Assembly: GCA_041396045.1 (NCBI GenBank)
Contig: JAWKZI010000003.1
Span: forward strand, 124,001-188,000
Length of the DNA stretch: 64,000 nucleotides
Direction: 5' to 3'
DNA from: SHZI01 sp041396045
GTDB lineage: Bacteria > Pseudomonadota > Gammaproteobacteria > Steroidobacterales > GCA-2729495
Shown: positions 34,325-43,617 of the stretch, piece after piece
How the letters are laid out: every line of letters begins with the position of its first letter
How positions within the stretch are numbered: the first letter of the stretch is position 1
Notes under the pieces: generated by a model
The model's database searches: none
The model's input: only the letters and a program-made list of their open reading frames with translations
Told to the model about the DNA's origin: nothing
Translations under genes and position numbers: made by a program

Positions 34325-37300
34325 CGTACTTTCCCTGCTTGCATGGCGTCGGCAATGTCCCCGTCGTCCATCCAGTCGATCTTGCTCATCTTGCGCAAGA
34401 TGATGAACTCATCACGATTGGAGCCCACAGTTCCGTAGTAATTGAATCCGTAACTGTACTGGGCATAGCCGCCAATCATGTGCGTGGGCTTGAGCACCGT
34501 GCGGGTCGTTGAATTGTGAATGCCGCCGCGGTTGCCGGTTATCTCGGAGCCCGGTGTATTCACGATCTTTTCCTGCGCGTGATACATCATTGACATGCCT
34601 TCAGGAACCCGCTGGCTGACGACTGCCCGGGCCGTAAGTGCGCCATTGATGTTGTAGGCCTCGACCCAGTCGTTGTCCACGATGTTGGCGCGAGCCGCAT
34701 CGGTCTCGGATATCCAGACGACCGGTCCGCCACGCGACAGCGTCAACATGAGCAGGTTGTCGGTATAGGTACTGTGTATGCCCCACTTCTGGTGCGGCGT
34801 GATGAAGTTCAGCACGATCTCCGGGTTGCCGTTGCCACGCTGCCCCTTGATCGGCTCGATGGTCTTGAGGTCGACCGGAGGCTTGTAAACACACAGTTGC
34901 TCGCCGAATGCCCGCATCCACGGGTGATCCTGATAGAACTGCTGGCGACCGGTCAGCGTACGCCATGGTATGAGTTCGTTGACGTTGGTCCAGCCGGCGT
35001 TGTACGACACGCTGGCGGACTCGATTCCCGACCAGATTGGCGAACTGTAGATCTTGCGTGGCTGTGCGATCAGGTCTGCAAACCGGATCTTTTCTCCAGC
35101 ATGTCCTTGAACCAGGTGTGCGTGTTCTCGTCCGGTCACATTGGACAGCGACTCCCACGCCTTGACGGCAACCTTGCCGTTGGTCTCCGGGGCCAGCATG
35201 AGAATTGTTTCGCAGGCATGCCGTGCAGTCTCGATCTTTGGACGACCACCGTTGACCCCGTCTCCACGGTGCCGGCCATTCAGATCACCAAGCGCGTCGA
35301 CCTCCTCCGTGGTCGTCCACTGCATCCCCTTGCCGCCGTTGCCCAACTGGTCCATCAACGGCCCCAGCGACGTGAACTTGTCGTACGTTGCCGGATAGTC
35401 CCGTTGGATGGCCAGTATTGCCGGCATCGTCTTGCCCGGAACCGGTTCGCATTCCCCGCGTTTCCAGTCAGCGATATCGATCGCCTGACCCAATTCAGCG
35501 GGCGTATCGTGCAGCAAAGGCAGGGTAACGATATCGGTTTCCAGGCCCAGATGACCTTCCGAGAGTTCTGAAAAGCGCTTGGCGATGCCTTTGTAAATCT
35601 CGAAATCCGAACGTGATTCCCAAACCGGGTCCACGGCCGCCGTCAGCGGGTGGATGAAGGGGTGCATGTCGGATGTATTCAGATCGTCCTTTTCGTACCA
35701 GGTTGCCGTCGGCAACACGATGTCGGAATACATGCACGTCGTCGACATGCGGAAGTCCAGCGTCACCAGCAGATCGAGTTTGCCGTGGACCGGATCGCGC
35801 CAGCGAACTTCCTTGGGATGGCGCTCGACTTCGTCACCCAGATCCTTGCCCTGCACACCATTCTCGGTACCGAGCAGATGACGAAGGAAATACTCGTGGC
35901 CCTTGCCGGACGAACCCAGGATATTTGATCGCCAGACAAACAGGTTGCGGGGGAAATTTGCCGGATCGTCCGGATCTTCGCAGGCAAACGTCAGTTCGCC
36001 ACTCTTGATCCGGTCAACCACATATTCATCAACCTTTTTGCCTGATGCTGCCATCTCACGGCCAAGTTGGAGTGGATTGCAGCCAAATTGCGGTGAAGAC
36101 GGAAGCCACCCCATGCGTTCGGCGCGCACGTTGTAGTCGAGCATGGCGCCGCCCCACTGCGCGGGATCAGCCAGTGGAGACAGGATTTCGCTGACATCCA
36201 GCTTTTCATACTTCCATTGGCTGGTGTGGCTGTAGAAAAATGAAGTGCCGTTCATGTGGCGGGGTGGCCGATGCCAATCCAGGGCAAAAGCCAGTGGCTG
36301 CCAACCCGTCTGTGGCCGCAGCTTCTCCTGCCCCACGTAATGTGCCCAGCCACCACCGGACACACCGACACAACCACACATCATCAGCATCTTGATGATG
36401 CCCCGATACCCCATGTCCATGTGGTACCAGTGGTTCATGCCAGCACCGATGATGATCATCGACTTGCCGTGCGTCTTGTGTGCGTTCTCGGCAAACTGGC
36501 GCGCCACGGTGATGACCCTGTCCCGTGGCACACCGGTTATGCGTTCCTGCCACGCCGGTGTGTAGGGGACGTCGTCGTCGTAGCTGGAAGCGACGTTGTC
36601 ACCACCTAGACCGCGATCAATACCGTAATTGGCTGCCAGCAGATCGAACACCGACGCAACCAGCACTGATCGACCGTCTCCCAGACGAACCTGACGAACA
36701 GGAACCTTGCGCACCTGTATGGAGCTGTGCTCCGTCTGCGCCCAGAAGGCATTGCCTCCGCCACCAAAGTACGGAAAGCCGACATCCACCGTGCCATCGG
36801 CATGGCCAATCTGACTCAGCGCGAGCTTCGTTTCGGCACCGTCGGCTTCACGCGCTTCCAGATTCCAGCGCTTTTCGCTCTCACCCCATCGAAAGCCGAT
36901 GGAGCCACGTGGCACAACGATGCGGTCGCTGACTTCATCGAAGGCCAGTGTTTTCCACTCGGGGTTATTCTCCTGACCGGCCTTGCCCGTCAGATCGGAA
37001 GCGCGCAGGTAGCGACCAGGCGCCAACACGCCAGTTGGCGATTCCTCGAGCAGTACGAGATTCGGCAGGTCGGTATAGCGGCGCACATAGTCATCGAAAT
37101 AATCGCTATGGCCCTCTATATGCCACTCCTTGAATATGACGTGGCCCATGGCCATCGACATGGCGGAGTCGCTGCCCTGTTTCGGATGGAGCCAGATATC
37201 CCCGAACTTGGACGCTTCGGAATAGTCGGGAGAAACAGTGACCACCTTGGTGCCGCGATAGCGTGCCTCGGTCATGAAATGCGCATCGGGCGTCCGCGTC

Positions 37301-38076
37301 TGCGGCACGTTGGAGCCCCACATCATCAGGAAAGTGGAATTGAACCAGTCGGCGGATTCCGGCACATCTGTCTGCTCGCCCCAGGTCTGGGGGCTGGCTG
37401 GCGGCAGATCACAGTACCAGTCGTAAAAGCTCAGGCAGGTGCCGCCAATCAGCGACAGGTAGCGTGTTCCGGCTGCATAGGAAACCATCGACATGGCCGG
37501 AATCGGCGAAAAGCCGACCACCCTGTCCGGCCCCCATTTCTCGGCCGTGTAGACGTTGGCCGCCGCAATGATTTCGTTGACTTCTTCCCATCGCGCACGC
37601 ACAAACCCGCCGAGACCACGCCGCTTCTGATAGCTGGAAACCTTGGCAGCATCGTCCTGTATTGACCGCCATGCTTCGACCGGATCTGCATGTTCACCAC
37701 GCGCGGCACGCCACAGTTCGACCAGCCGCCGCCGGATCATCGGATACTTCACCCGGTTGGCGCTGTATATGTACCAGGAGAAACTGGCACCGCGCGAACA
37801 GCCCCGCGGTTCATGATTGGGCATGCCCGGACGTGTGCGCGGATAGTCGGTTTGCTGGGTTTCCCAGGTAACAAGCCCGTTCTTGACGTAAATTTTCCAC
37901 GAGCATGAGCCCGTGCAATTCACGCCATGTGTGGACCGTACAATCTTGTCGTGCTGCCAGCGCTGCCGATAGGAGTCTTCCCAGCGGCGGCTCTGATTGG
38001 TCGTGACACCATGCCCGTCGGCAAAGGCGGTCTTTTCACGACGAAAGAACATGAGCTGGTCAAGAAACTGGCTCAT
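34321..38076 (-). CDS. narG: respiratory nitrate reductase alpha subunit
   Basis: Molybdenum catalytic subunit of 1251 residues that reduces nitrate to nitrite at the cytoplasmic face. The N-terminus has the FS0 ligands in STHGVNCTGSCSWKIYVKNGLVTWE. The molybdopterin domains follow with SFYDWYCDLPPASPQTWGEQTDVPESADW (the aspartate region around the active site) and MMWGSNVPQTRTPDAHF. The C-terminal domain contains HMIGGYAQYSYGFNYYGTVGSNRDEF. The reading frame is uninterrupted over 3.7 kb. It overlaps narK by 4 bp and narH by 4 bp, so translation of the operon is tightly coupled. Confidence 0.99.
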   Translation of the reverse strand: MSQFLDQLMFFRREKTAFADGHGVTTNQSRRWEDSYRQRWQHDKIVRSTHGVNCTGSCSWKIYVKNGLVTWETQQTDYPRTRPGMPNHEPRGCSRGASFSWYIYSANRVKYPMIRRRLVELWRAARGEHADPVEAWRSIQDDAAKVSSYQKRRGLGGFVRARWEEVNEIIAAANVYTAEKWGPDRVVGFSPIPAMSMVSYAAGTRYLSLIGGTCLSFYDWYCDLPPASPQTWGEQTDVPESADWFNSTFLMMWGSNVPQTRTPDAHFMTEARYRGTKVVTVSPDYSEASKFGDIWLHPKQGSDSAMSMAMGHVIFKEWHIEGHSDYFDDYVRRYTDLPNLVLLEESPTGVLAPGRYLRASDLTGKAGQENNPEWKTLAFDEVSDRIVVPRGSIGFRWGESEKRWNLEAREADGAETKLALSQIGHADGTVDVGFPYFGGGGNAFWAQTEHSSIQVRKVPVRQVRLGDGRSVLVASVFDLLAANYGIDRGLGGDNVASSYDDDVPYTPAWQERITGVPRDRVITVARQFAENAHKTHGKSMIIIGAGMNHWYHMDMGYRGIIKMLMMCGCVGVSGGGWAHYVGQEKLRPQTGWQPLAFALDWHRPPRHMNGTSFFYSHTSQWKYEKLDVSEILSPLADPAQWGGAMLDYNVRAERMGWLPSSPQFGCNPLQLGREMAASGKKVDEYVVDRIKSGELTFACEDPDDPANFPRNLFVWRSNILGSSGKGHEYFLRHLLGTENGVQGKDLGDEVERHPKEVRWRDPVHGKLDLLVTLDFRMSTTCMYSDIVLPTATWYEKDDLNTSDMHPFIHPLTAAVDPVWESRSDFEIYKGIAKRFSELSEGHLGLETDIVTLPLLHDTPAELGQAIDIADWKRGECEPVPGKTMPAILAIQRDYPATYDKFTSLGPLMDQLGNGGKGMQWTTTEEVDALGDLNGRHRGDGVNGGRPKIETARHACETILMLAPETNGKVAVKAWESLSNVTGREHAHLVQGHAGEKIRFADLIAQPRKIYSSPIWSGIESASVSYNAGWTNVNELIPWRTLTGRQQFYQDHPWMRAFGEQLCVYKPPVDLKTIEPIKGQRGNGNPEIVLNFITPHQKWGIHSTYTDNLLMLTLSRGGPVVWISETDAARANIVDNDWVEAYNINGALTARAVVSQRVPEGMSMMYHAQEKIVNTPGSEITGNRGGIHNSTTRTVLKPTHMIGGYAQYSYGFNYYGTVGSNRDEFIILRKMSKIDWMDDGDIADAMQAGKVR

Positions 38077-39395
38077 GTACTCGCTCCTGATTTCCGGATT
38101 TCCATTTCGGCATTATCCCTGTCAAAACGCTGCGCCAATCTGATAACCACGATATGCATCCACAGCAGGCAGATGGACACTACGCCAAACAGGGCCATGA
38201 AGGCAGTGGTCCAGATATTGGTGACATCGTTAATGATGCCGAAAATAACCGGGAGGAAAAACCCGCCCAGACCGCCGACCATGCCGACCAGACCGCCAAC
38301 CGAGCCAACCGACGACGGAAAATATGAAGGAATATGCTTGAACACCGCGGCCATGCCCAAAGACATGAAAAAGCCAAGAACGAAGGTCAACACCACGAAC
38401 ATCCGGATATGCGTGCTCAAACGGAACGTGATCGTCCCTTCAATTCCCTCAATAATGTACGTAGTCGGGGGATAGGCGAGTATCAGCAAACAACCCATAC
38501 AGGCCCAGAACGACCAGTAAAGTACGGTGCGGGCACCAAACACGTCAGACAGGTATCCGCCGAAGGCGCGAAATACTGCAGCAGCAAACGAAAAGATCGC
38601 CGTGAGCATACCGGCCGTGACCACGTCGAGCTGATAAACCGCCATGTAATAGCGTGGCAACCACGAGGCCAGCGCCACGAAGCCGCCAAAGAACAAAAAG
38701 TAATATAGGGAAAATCGCCATACGCGGGTGCTGCGCAGAGGCGAAAGCTGCTCGCCAATCGTGGCACCACCGGCGCCGGACTCCCGTCGACGTATGGTTT
38801 CCGGATCGTCACGGGTCGTCAGGTAGTACACAACCGCCGCCACAGCAACGACTACGGCGTACACCCGCGCAGTGCCTTGCCACCCCACTGCAACCAGCAA
38901 GAAGGGTGCACCGAAGTTGGTGATCGCTGCGCCAACGTTGCCCACGCCAAACAGGCCAAAGGCGGTACCGTGACGCTCACGCGGATACCAGCGCGACAGA
39001 AACGCGATGCCAGTCGCAAAAGTGCCCCCGGCCAGGCCAAGGCCGAGACCCGCCAGCAGAAATTGCGGATACGAATGGGCCCACGTCATCAGCCAGACCG
39101 ACGCTGCACTCACCAACATCGTAACCGTCGTTACAATACGGCCGCCGAAACGATCGCTGGCCATGCCGAGGAACAGGCGGGATATTGAACCAGACAGTAC
39201 CGGCATGGAGATCAGCAAGCCGAATTCCGCTTCAGACAGCCCCAGATCGCGTTGAATGCGAATCCCGATGATCGAGAAAATGGTCCAGACGGCGAAACTC
39301 ACCCCAAAGGCCAGGGTCGACATGCTGAGCATGCGCGTCGCGGCAGAAGGTAGAGCAGGCGAATCCTCTATGCGGGGAGTATGTATTTCATTCAT
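38073..39395 (-). CDS. narK: nitrate/nitrite transporter of the NarK family
   Basis: Twelve-helix MFS transporter, about 440 residues from ATG 39395. The nitrate signature GLGLGLAGGTFATGIAFLSRWYPRERHGTAFGLFGVGNVGAAITNF and a second Gly-rich stretch (SVGSVGGLVGMVGGLGGFFLPVIFG) are present, with the loop motif MASDRFGGRIV. It resembles the NarK1-type nitrate/proton symporter more than the antiporter type. It is the first gene of the nar operon and overlaps narG by 4 bp. AGGA lies just upstream of the chosen ATG; an in-frame start further out (39428) would reach into the divergent TDT gene. Confidence 0.94.
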   Translation of the reverse strand: MNEIHTPRIEDSPALPSAATRMLSMSTLAFGVSFAVWTIFSIIGIRIQRDLGLSEAEFGLLISMPVLSGSISRLFLGMASDRFGGRIVTTVTMLVSAASVWLMTWAHSYPQFLLAGLGLGLAGGTFATGIAFLSRWYPRERHGTAFGLFGVGNVGAAITNFGAPFLLVAVGWQGTARVYAVVVAVAAVVYYLTTRDDPETIRRRESGAGGATIGEQLSPLRSTRVWRFSLYYFLFFGGFVALASWLPRYYMAVYQLDVVTAGMLTAIFSFAAAVFRAFGGYLSDVFGARTVLYWSFWACMGCLLILAYPPTTYIIEGIEGTITFRLSTHIRMFVVLTFVLGFFMSLGMAAVFKHIPSYFPSSVGSVGGLVGMVGGLGGFFLPVIFGIINDVTNIWTTAFMALFGVVSICLLWMHIVVIRLAQRFDRDNAEMEIRKSGAST

Positions 39396-39413
39396 ATTCC
39401 TGGGCCTTATAGG

Positions 39414-40480
39414 GTGAAGAGCAGTCACCGCACAATACGGATAGTACCCATAGATTTGTCCGGATCACTCTGCGCGAGCCTGTCGCCAGCTTACTTCGGC
39501 ATGGTCATGGCCACAGGCATCGTTTCACTCGCGGCGGAGATGTTCGGACTGGCGCTTCTGGCCCGTCTGTTGTTCTACCTCAATATTGCCTGCTACGTCA
39601 CGTTGTGGGTGCTGAGCCTGCTGCGCGCGGCATACTACCCGTCACGATTCTTTAGCGACCTGACTGACCATCAGCAGGGTCCGGGATTTCTGACCACAGT
39701 GGCTGCAACTGCCATTCTTGGCAGCCAGTTCGTGATCCTTGCAAATGCCGACCGGATCGGCGTCGGCTTTTGGATATTCACGGTCATCCTCTGGGTGGGA
39801 TTCACCTACACGATCCTCACCGCAGTAACGATCAAGGAAAACAAACCGACCCTCGACAAGGGGATCAGCGGCGCCTGGTTGCTGGCGGTAGTGGCCACCC
39901 AATCCGTCGCTGTACTCAGCGCCCTTCTTGCGGCGCGCCTCGGTCAGCCCTTCCGGCTGGAGCTGAATTTCTTCGCCCTGTCGATGTGGTTGTGGGGAGG
40001 AATGCTCTACATCTGGATGATGTCGCTGATCTTCTATCGCTACGCGTTCTTCAGGTTTCTGCCCGGTGACCTGTCGCCACCCTACTGGATCAATATGGGC
40101 GCAATGGCGATTTCGACCCTCGCAGGAGCACAGCTGATCATGAACGCGCCGGCGGCTCCGTATCTGGAATCGCTACTGCCATTCCTGAAAGCGGTTCACC
40201 GTGTTCTATTGGGCAACGGGCACCTGGTGGATTCCCAGGTTGCCGATACTGGCGTCTGGCGCCATGTATGCGATTTCCTCTGGAATACGACCCGCTCTAC
40301 TGGGGTGCAGTTTTTCCACTGGGGATGTATGCCGCGTGCACCTTATCAACTGATCAACGCGATGTGTCGGATTTCCTCAAATTCCTGCCGCCGATTTTGT
40401 TGGTTACACTTGTCGCATGGCTGACAGTTTTTATCGGGCTGCTGCGCCGACTGTTCAGTCGTCGGGACCCTTGCGTCTGA
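39414..40480 (+). pseudogene. TDT/SLAC1-family transporter, frameshifted near C-terminus
   Basis: Ten-helix membrane transporter of the tellurite-resistance/dicarboxylate (TDT) family. It contains LSPAYFGMVMATGIVSLAAEMFG, then helices through YWINMGAMAISTLAGAQLIMNAP. The frame breaks near 40190; FYWATGTWWIPRLPIL and RFPLEYDPLYWGAVFPLGMYAACT are found in other frames, so two small indels separate the domains. The last helix PPILLVTLVAWLTVFIGLLRRLF ends at 40480. The GTG at 39414 is only 18 bp from the narK start; TTG 39456 would leave more room for a divergent promoter. Family substrates include C4-dicarboxylates, sulfite and anions. Confidence 0.78.
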
Positions 40481-40747
40481 ACATCTGTACCCAAATGGTA
40501 CGTACATGGATTAGCAGGGCCTCCCGTCCGGCAGGCGTGACGCTTTCCTTGATCTTGCTGAGCCATGCCTTTGCCCACGCAAACTCGATAGCGAGTATGG
40601 CCAGTCCCGCTGCAATAATCAGGATCCCGGGCCCGGGCGTGACCAGCAGCACCACACCCACCAGCACGACTGTCCCACCGATAATGCCAACAACGATCCG
40701 GCGGGCAACGTGGTAGCTGGCGGTGCTTCAGCCTGCGAAAACAACAC
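40455..40747 (-). pseudogene. PGPGW-family small membrane protein, probably one frameshift
   Basis: Small inner-membrane protein of the PGPGW class (PF09656-like). The translation RRIVVGIIGGTVVLVGVVLLVTPGPGILIIAAGLAILAIEFAWAKAWL shows the family PGPG turn between two hydrophobic helices and continues to MFRRKGPDD at 40455. The open frame upstream of about 40710 is interrupted. A GTG at 40747 with GAGGG just before it (MLFSQAEAPPATT) would join the domain after one indel. Function is unknown. It lies directly behind korB on the same strand and overlaps the TDT gene tail to tail by 26 bp. Confidence 0.65.
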
Positions 40748-40760
40748 GCCCTCGATCCGG

Positions 40761-41800
40761 CTAGCAAACCGGTTTTGCAGTGACGCCAGGGCCTTGGTAC
40801 CAGGACAGATGCAAACGGCAGACAGGCGGCGAGCGGGCCCGGCGGGGTGTTGGCTATTTCGCATGTCGGGCTTGTTTCGTCAGATGAGCATCCCGGTAAA
40901 GAATTTCGCCAGCCTGTTGCCGCTGCTGGATATGTACTGAACGCCGCAACCCGGTCGGTCGGATCAAAGGCACCGTCGGCCTTGCGCAAACGATTCGGCT
41001 GCCGTCGTGCAACCGCACCGGCATCGCTTCGCCGTTGTTGTACTCGGCTCCACCTCTCCGGCGGCACAAAGTCCGTATAGATGGCAGACATCGAATGCTT
41101 ACGGTACCTGTAGCTCTTGGTGGATCCTTCGTGGTCATTGAAAGTCACACACGGCGAGATTATGTCGATCACCGCGAGGCCGCGATGTTTCATTCCGGCC
41201 TTGATCAGCGGCACCAGTTGCTGCCGGTCACCGGAAAAACTGCGCGCAATGAATGTAGCGCCAGTGGCTAGCAGGGTCAGCGCCGGATCGATCGGCGGCT
41301 GCTGGTTGGCTTCGCCCCTTTTGGCCTTCGAACCAACGTCAGCGGACGAGAAAACTGGCCCTTCGTCGGCCATACACGCCATTGTTCTCGATCAGGTACA
41401 GCACGTTCAGGTTACGCCGTACTGCATGCAGGAACTGACCCAACTTCATGGACAAGGTGTCGCCATCGCCAGAGATGCCAATATAAAGCAGATCCTGGTT
41501 CGCGGCATTTGCACCAGTCGCCACCGACGGCATGCGGCCGTGAACCGTGTTGAAGCCGTGCGACGTACTGGCGAAATAGGCAGGTGTTTTGGATGAGCAG
41601 CCGATGCCGGACAGTTTGGCCATCCGGTGCGGCGGGATCGACAACTCGAATGCAGCCTGCATGATCGCACCGGTAATCGAGTCATGACCACAGCCGGCGC
41701 ACAACGTCGACATGGCTCCTTCATAATCGCGTACTGTCAGCTGAAGCTCATTGCGTGGCAGTGCTGGATGAGCGACCTTTGGTTTGCCAGCAAAGCTCAT
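40761..41800 (-). pseudogene. korB: 2-oxoacid:ferredoxin oxidoreductase beta subunit, frameshifted
   Basis: Thiamine-diphosphate-binding beta subunit of a 2-oxoacid (probably 2-oxoglutarate) oxidoreductase. The first 145 residues are clean: TLCAGCGHDSITGAIMQAAFE, GIGCSSKTPAYF, HGRMPSVATGA, GISGDGDTLSMKLGQFLHAVRRNLNVLYLIENNGVYG. Breaks near 41380 shift it to DVGSKAKRGEANQQPPIDP through SYRYRKHSMSAIYTDFVPPERWSR. Further breaks near 41045, 40945 and 40850 lead through EYNNGEAMPVRLHDGS to IANTPPGPLA and finally CPGTKALASLQNRF at about 40770. Conserved sequence persists throughout. It overlaps korA by 4 bp. Confidence 0.8.
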
Positions 41801-43617
41801 GCGGCCTTCCCCCGGGCAAGATCCTCGTTCACGCCATCAACCACCGAACTGGCCAGAATCGGCAACCCGTCATAGTGCAGGATGGAGATCAGCTTGTTCG
41901 GATCGACGCGCGTCTCCAGCAACAACAGGCTGCGGAGCTGGGCATCGCGATTTTGCTCCACCACGTAGATGCGATCGTGACTGTCCAGATATTCCTGTAC
42001 AGCCTTGCCAAACGGAAAGGCCTTGACCCGCATGTAGTTCAGGTTGACCCCGGCATCGCTCAGCAGGGCCCGGGCTTCCTTCACGGCGTAGTCACAGGAG
42101 CCAACGGTCAGCAGACCGCTGCTGTACTTGTCCGACACCTGAATCTCCGGCGTCGGAACCAGTTCCCTGGCAGTATCGAATTTTCTGCGCAACCGATCCA
42201 CGACCGCCTGGTATTCGGCAGCATCCTCGGTGTAGGCGCCATACATGTTGTGCCCTGATCCCCGGGTGAAGTAAGCACCTTTTGGGTGGGTTCCGGGCAA
42301 AGTCCGGGCGGCAATACCATCGCCATCGGTATCCAGATACCGGTTGAAACGCGGCAGATCAGCGATCTGCCCGGCACTGAGGACCTTGCCCCGGTCGGGC
42401 TGGTAGCTGTCGTCCCACTGCAAATCACGACACATCCAGTCGTTCATGCCAATGTCGAGATCAGTGAGCACGATGACGGGTGTCTGCAGGCGCTCAGCCA
42501 GGTCGAATGCCTGCACTGCCTGGTAAAAGGCTTCTTCCGGATTGGCCGGAAACAGCAGCACATGGCGCGTATCGCCATGGGATGCATAGGCACACGCCAT
42601 GATGTCGGCCTGCTGCGTGCGCGTTGGCATCCCCGTCGACGGTCCGCAACGCTGCACATCGAAAATAACCGCTGGAATTTCCGTGAAGTACCCGTACCCC
42701 AGAAATTCGTTCATCAATGAAATGCCCGGCCCGCTCGTCGGTGTAAAGGCACGGGCACCGTTCCAGCTTGCCCCCAGCACCATGCCGATCGCAGCCAGTT
42801 CGTCCTCTGCCTGAATGATGCAGTACCTGGCATGACCGGTTTCCGGGTCCTTGCGATATTTCTCGCAGAACTTCTTGAAGGCATCCATGAGCGAAGTAGA
42901 TGGTGTGATTGGATACCAGGCACCCACAGTGGCGCCGGCATACAGGCAACCGAGTCCGGCCGTGGTATTGCCGTCGATCATGATGTGATCGCGCGTCTTG
43001 TCCAGCGTCTGCGCCTTGAATGGCAAGGGACAGCTGAAATTCTCCTTGGCATAGGCGTAGCCCAGATCGATCGCCCGCTGATTGGCTTCCAGCAAATTGG
43101 CTTTGGCGGCAAACTGCTCGTTCAGCAATTGCTTTATTACGCGCATGTCGAGGTCAAGCAGCGCGACCAGCACACCCACATACATGATGTTCTTCATCAG
43201 GATGCGGGCCCGGGCCTTGTCGAAACTCTCGTTGCAAATGCGACTCAACGGCACGCCGATGATCTGGATATCGGTACGATTGAACAACTGGTTTCGCGGC
43301 CAGGTGGAGTCGTAAATGAGATACCCGCCCGGCGCCACTTCAGCGTGGTCCTTGCGATAGGTCTCGGCATTCATGGCGACCATCAGGTCGACGCGTCCGG
43401 AGCGCGCCAGGTGTCCGGCTTCACTGACCCGAATCTCGTACCAGGTCGGCAACCCCTGGATATTGGATGGAAAATAATTCTTCCCGCATACGGGAATGCC
43501 CATCCTGAACAACGACTTCATCAGCAACGAGTTGGCACTGGCAGAACCCGTGCCGTTGACGTTGGCAATTTTCAGCGTGAAATCGTTGTTGCCGGGCTTT
43601 TGACTGTGCGTGGCCAT
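41797..43617 (-). CDS. korA: 2-oxoacid:ferredoxin oxidoreductase alpha subunit (gamma-alpha fusion)
   Basis: A 606-residue fused gamma-alpha subunit. Residues 1-190 form the gamma domain that contacts CoA and ferredoxin (NVNGTGSASANSLLMKSLFRMGIPVCGKNYFPSNIQGLPTWYEIRVSE). The pyruvate-ferredoxin-oxidoreductase alpha domain follows with GNTTAGLGCLYAGATVGAWYPITPSTSL and FDVQRCGPSTGMPTRTQQAD. With korB it decarboxylates a 2-oxoacid, most likely 2-oxoglutarate, to the acyl-CoA. The gene lies between the FAD/Fe-S protein and korB with 1-bp and 4-bp overlaps, forming one operon. Confidence 0.92.
   Translation of the reverse strand: MATHSQKPGNNDFTLKIANVNGTGSASANSLLMKSLFRMGIPVCGKNYFPSNIQGLPTWYEIRVSEAGHLARSGRVDLMVAMNAETYRKDHAEVAPGGYLIYDSTWPRNQLFNRTDIQIIGVPLSRICNESFDKARARILMKNIMYVGVLVALLDLDMRVIKQLLNEQFAAKANLLEANQRAIDLGYAYAKENFSCPLPFKAQTLDKTRDHIMIDGNTTAGLGCLYAGATVGAWYPITPSTSLMDAFKKFCEKYRKDPETGHARYCIIQAEDELAAIGMVLGASWNGARAFTPTSGPGISLMNEFLGYGYFTEIPAVIFDVQRCGPSTGMPTRTQQADIMACAYASHGDTRHVLLFPANPEEAFYQAVQAFDLAERLQTPVIVLTDLDIGMNDWMCRDLQWDDSYQPDRGKVLSAGQIADLPRFNRYLDTDGDGIAARTLPGTHPKGAYFTRGSGHNMYGAYTEDAAEYQAVVDRLRRKFDTARELVPTPEIQVSDKYSSGLLTVGSCDYAVKEARALLSDAGVNLNYMRVKAFPFGKAVQEYLDSHDRIYVVEQNRDAQLRSLLLLETRVDPNKLISILHYDGLPILASSVVDGVNEDLARGKAA

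Noticed and set aside
39445..39470. FNR-like site (TTTGT-CCGG-ATCAC) upstream of narK
   Set aside because: It misses the TTGAT-N4-ATCAA consensus in three positions and lies within the transporter coding region; not convincing.
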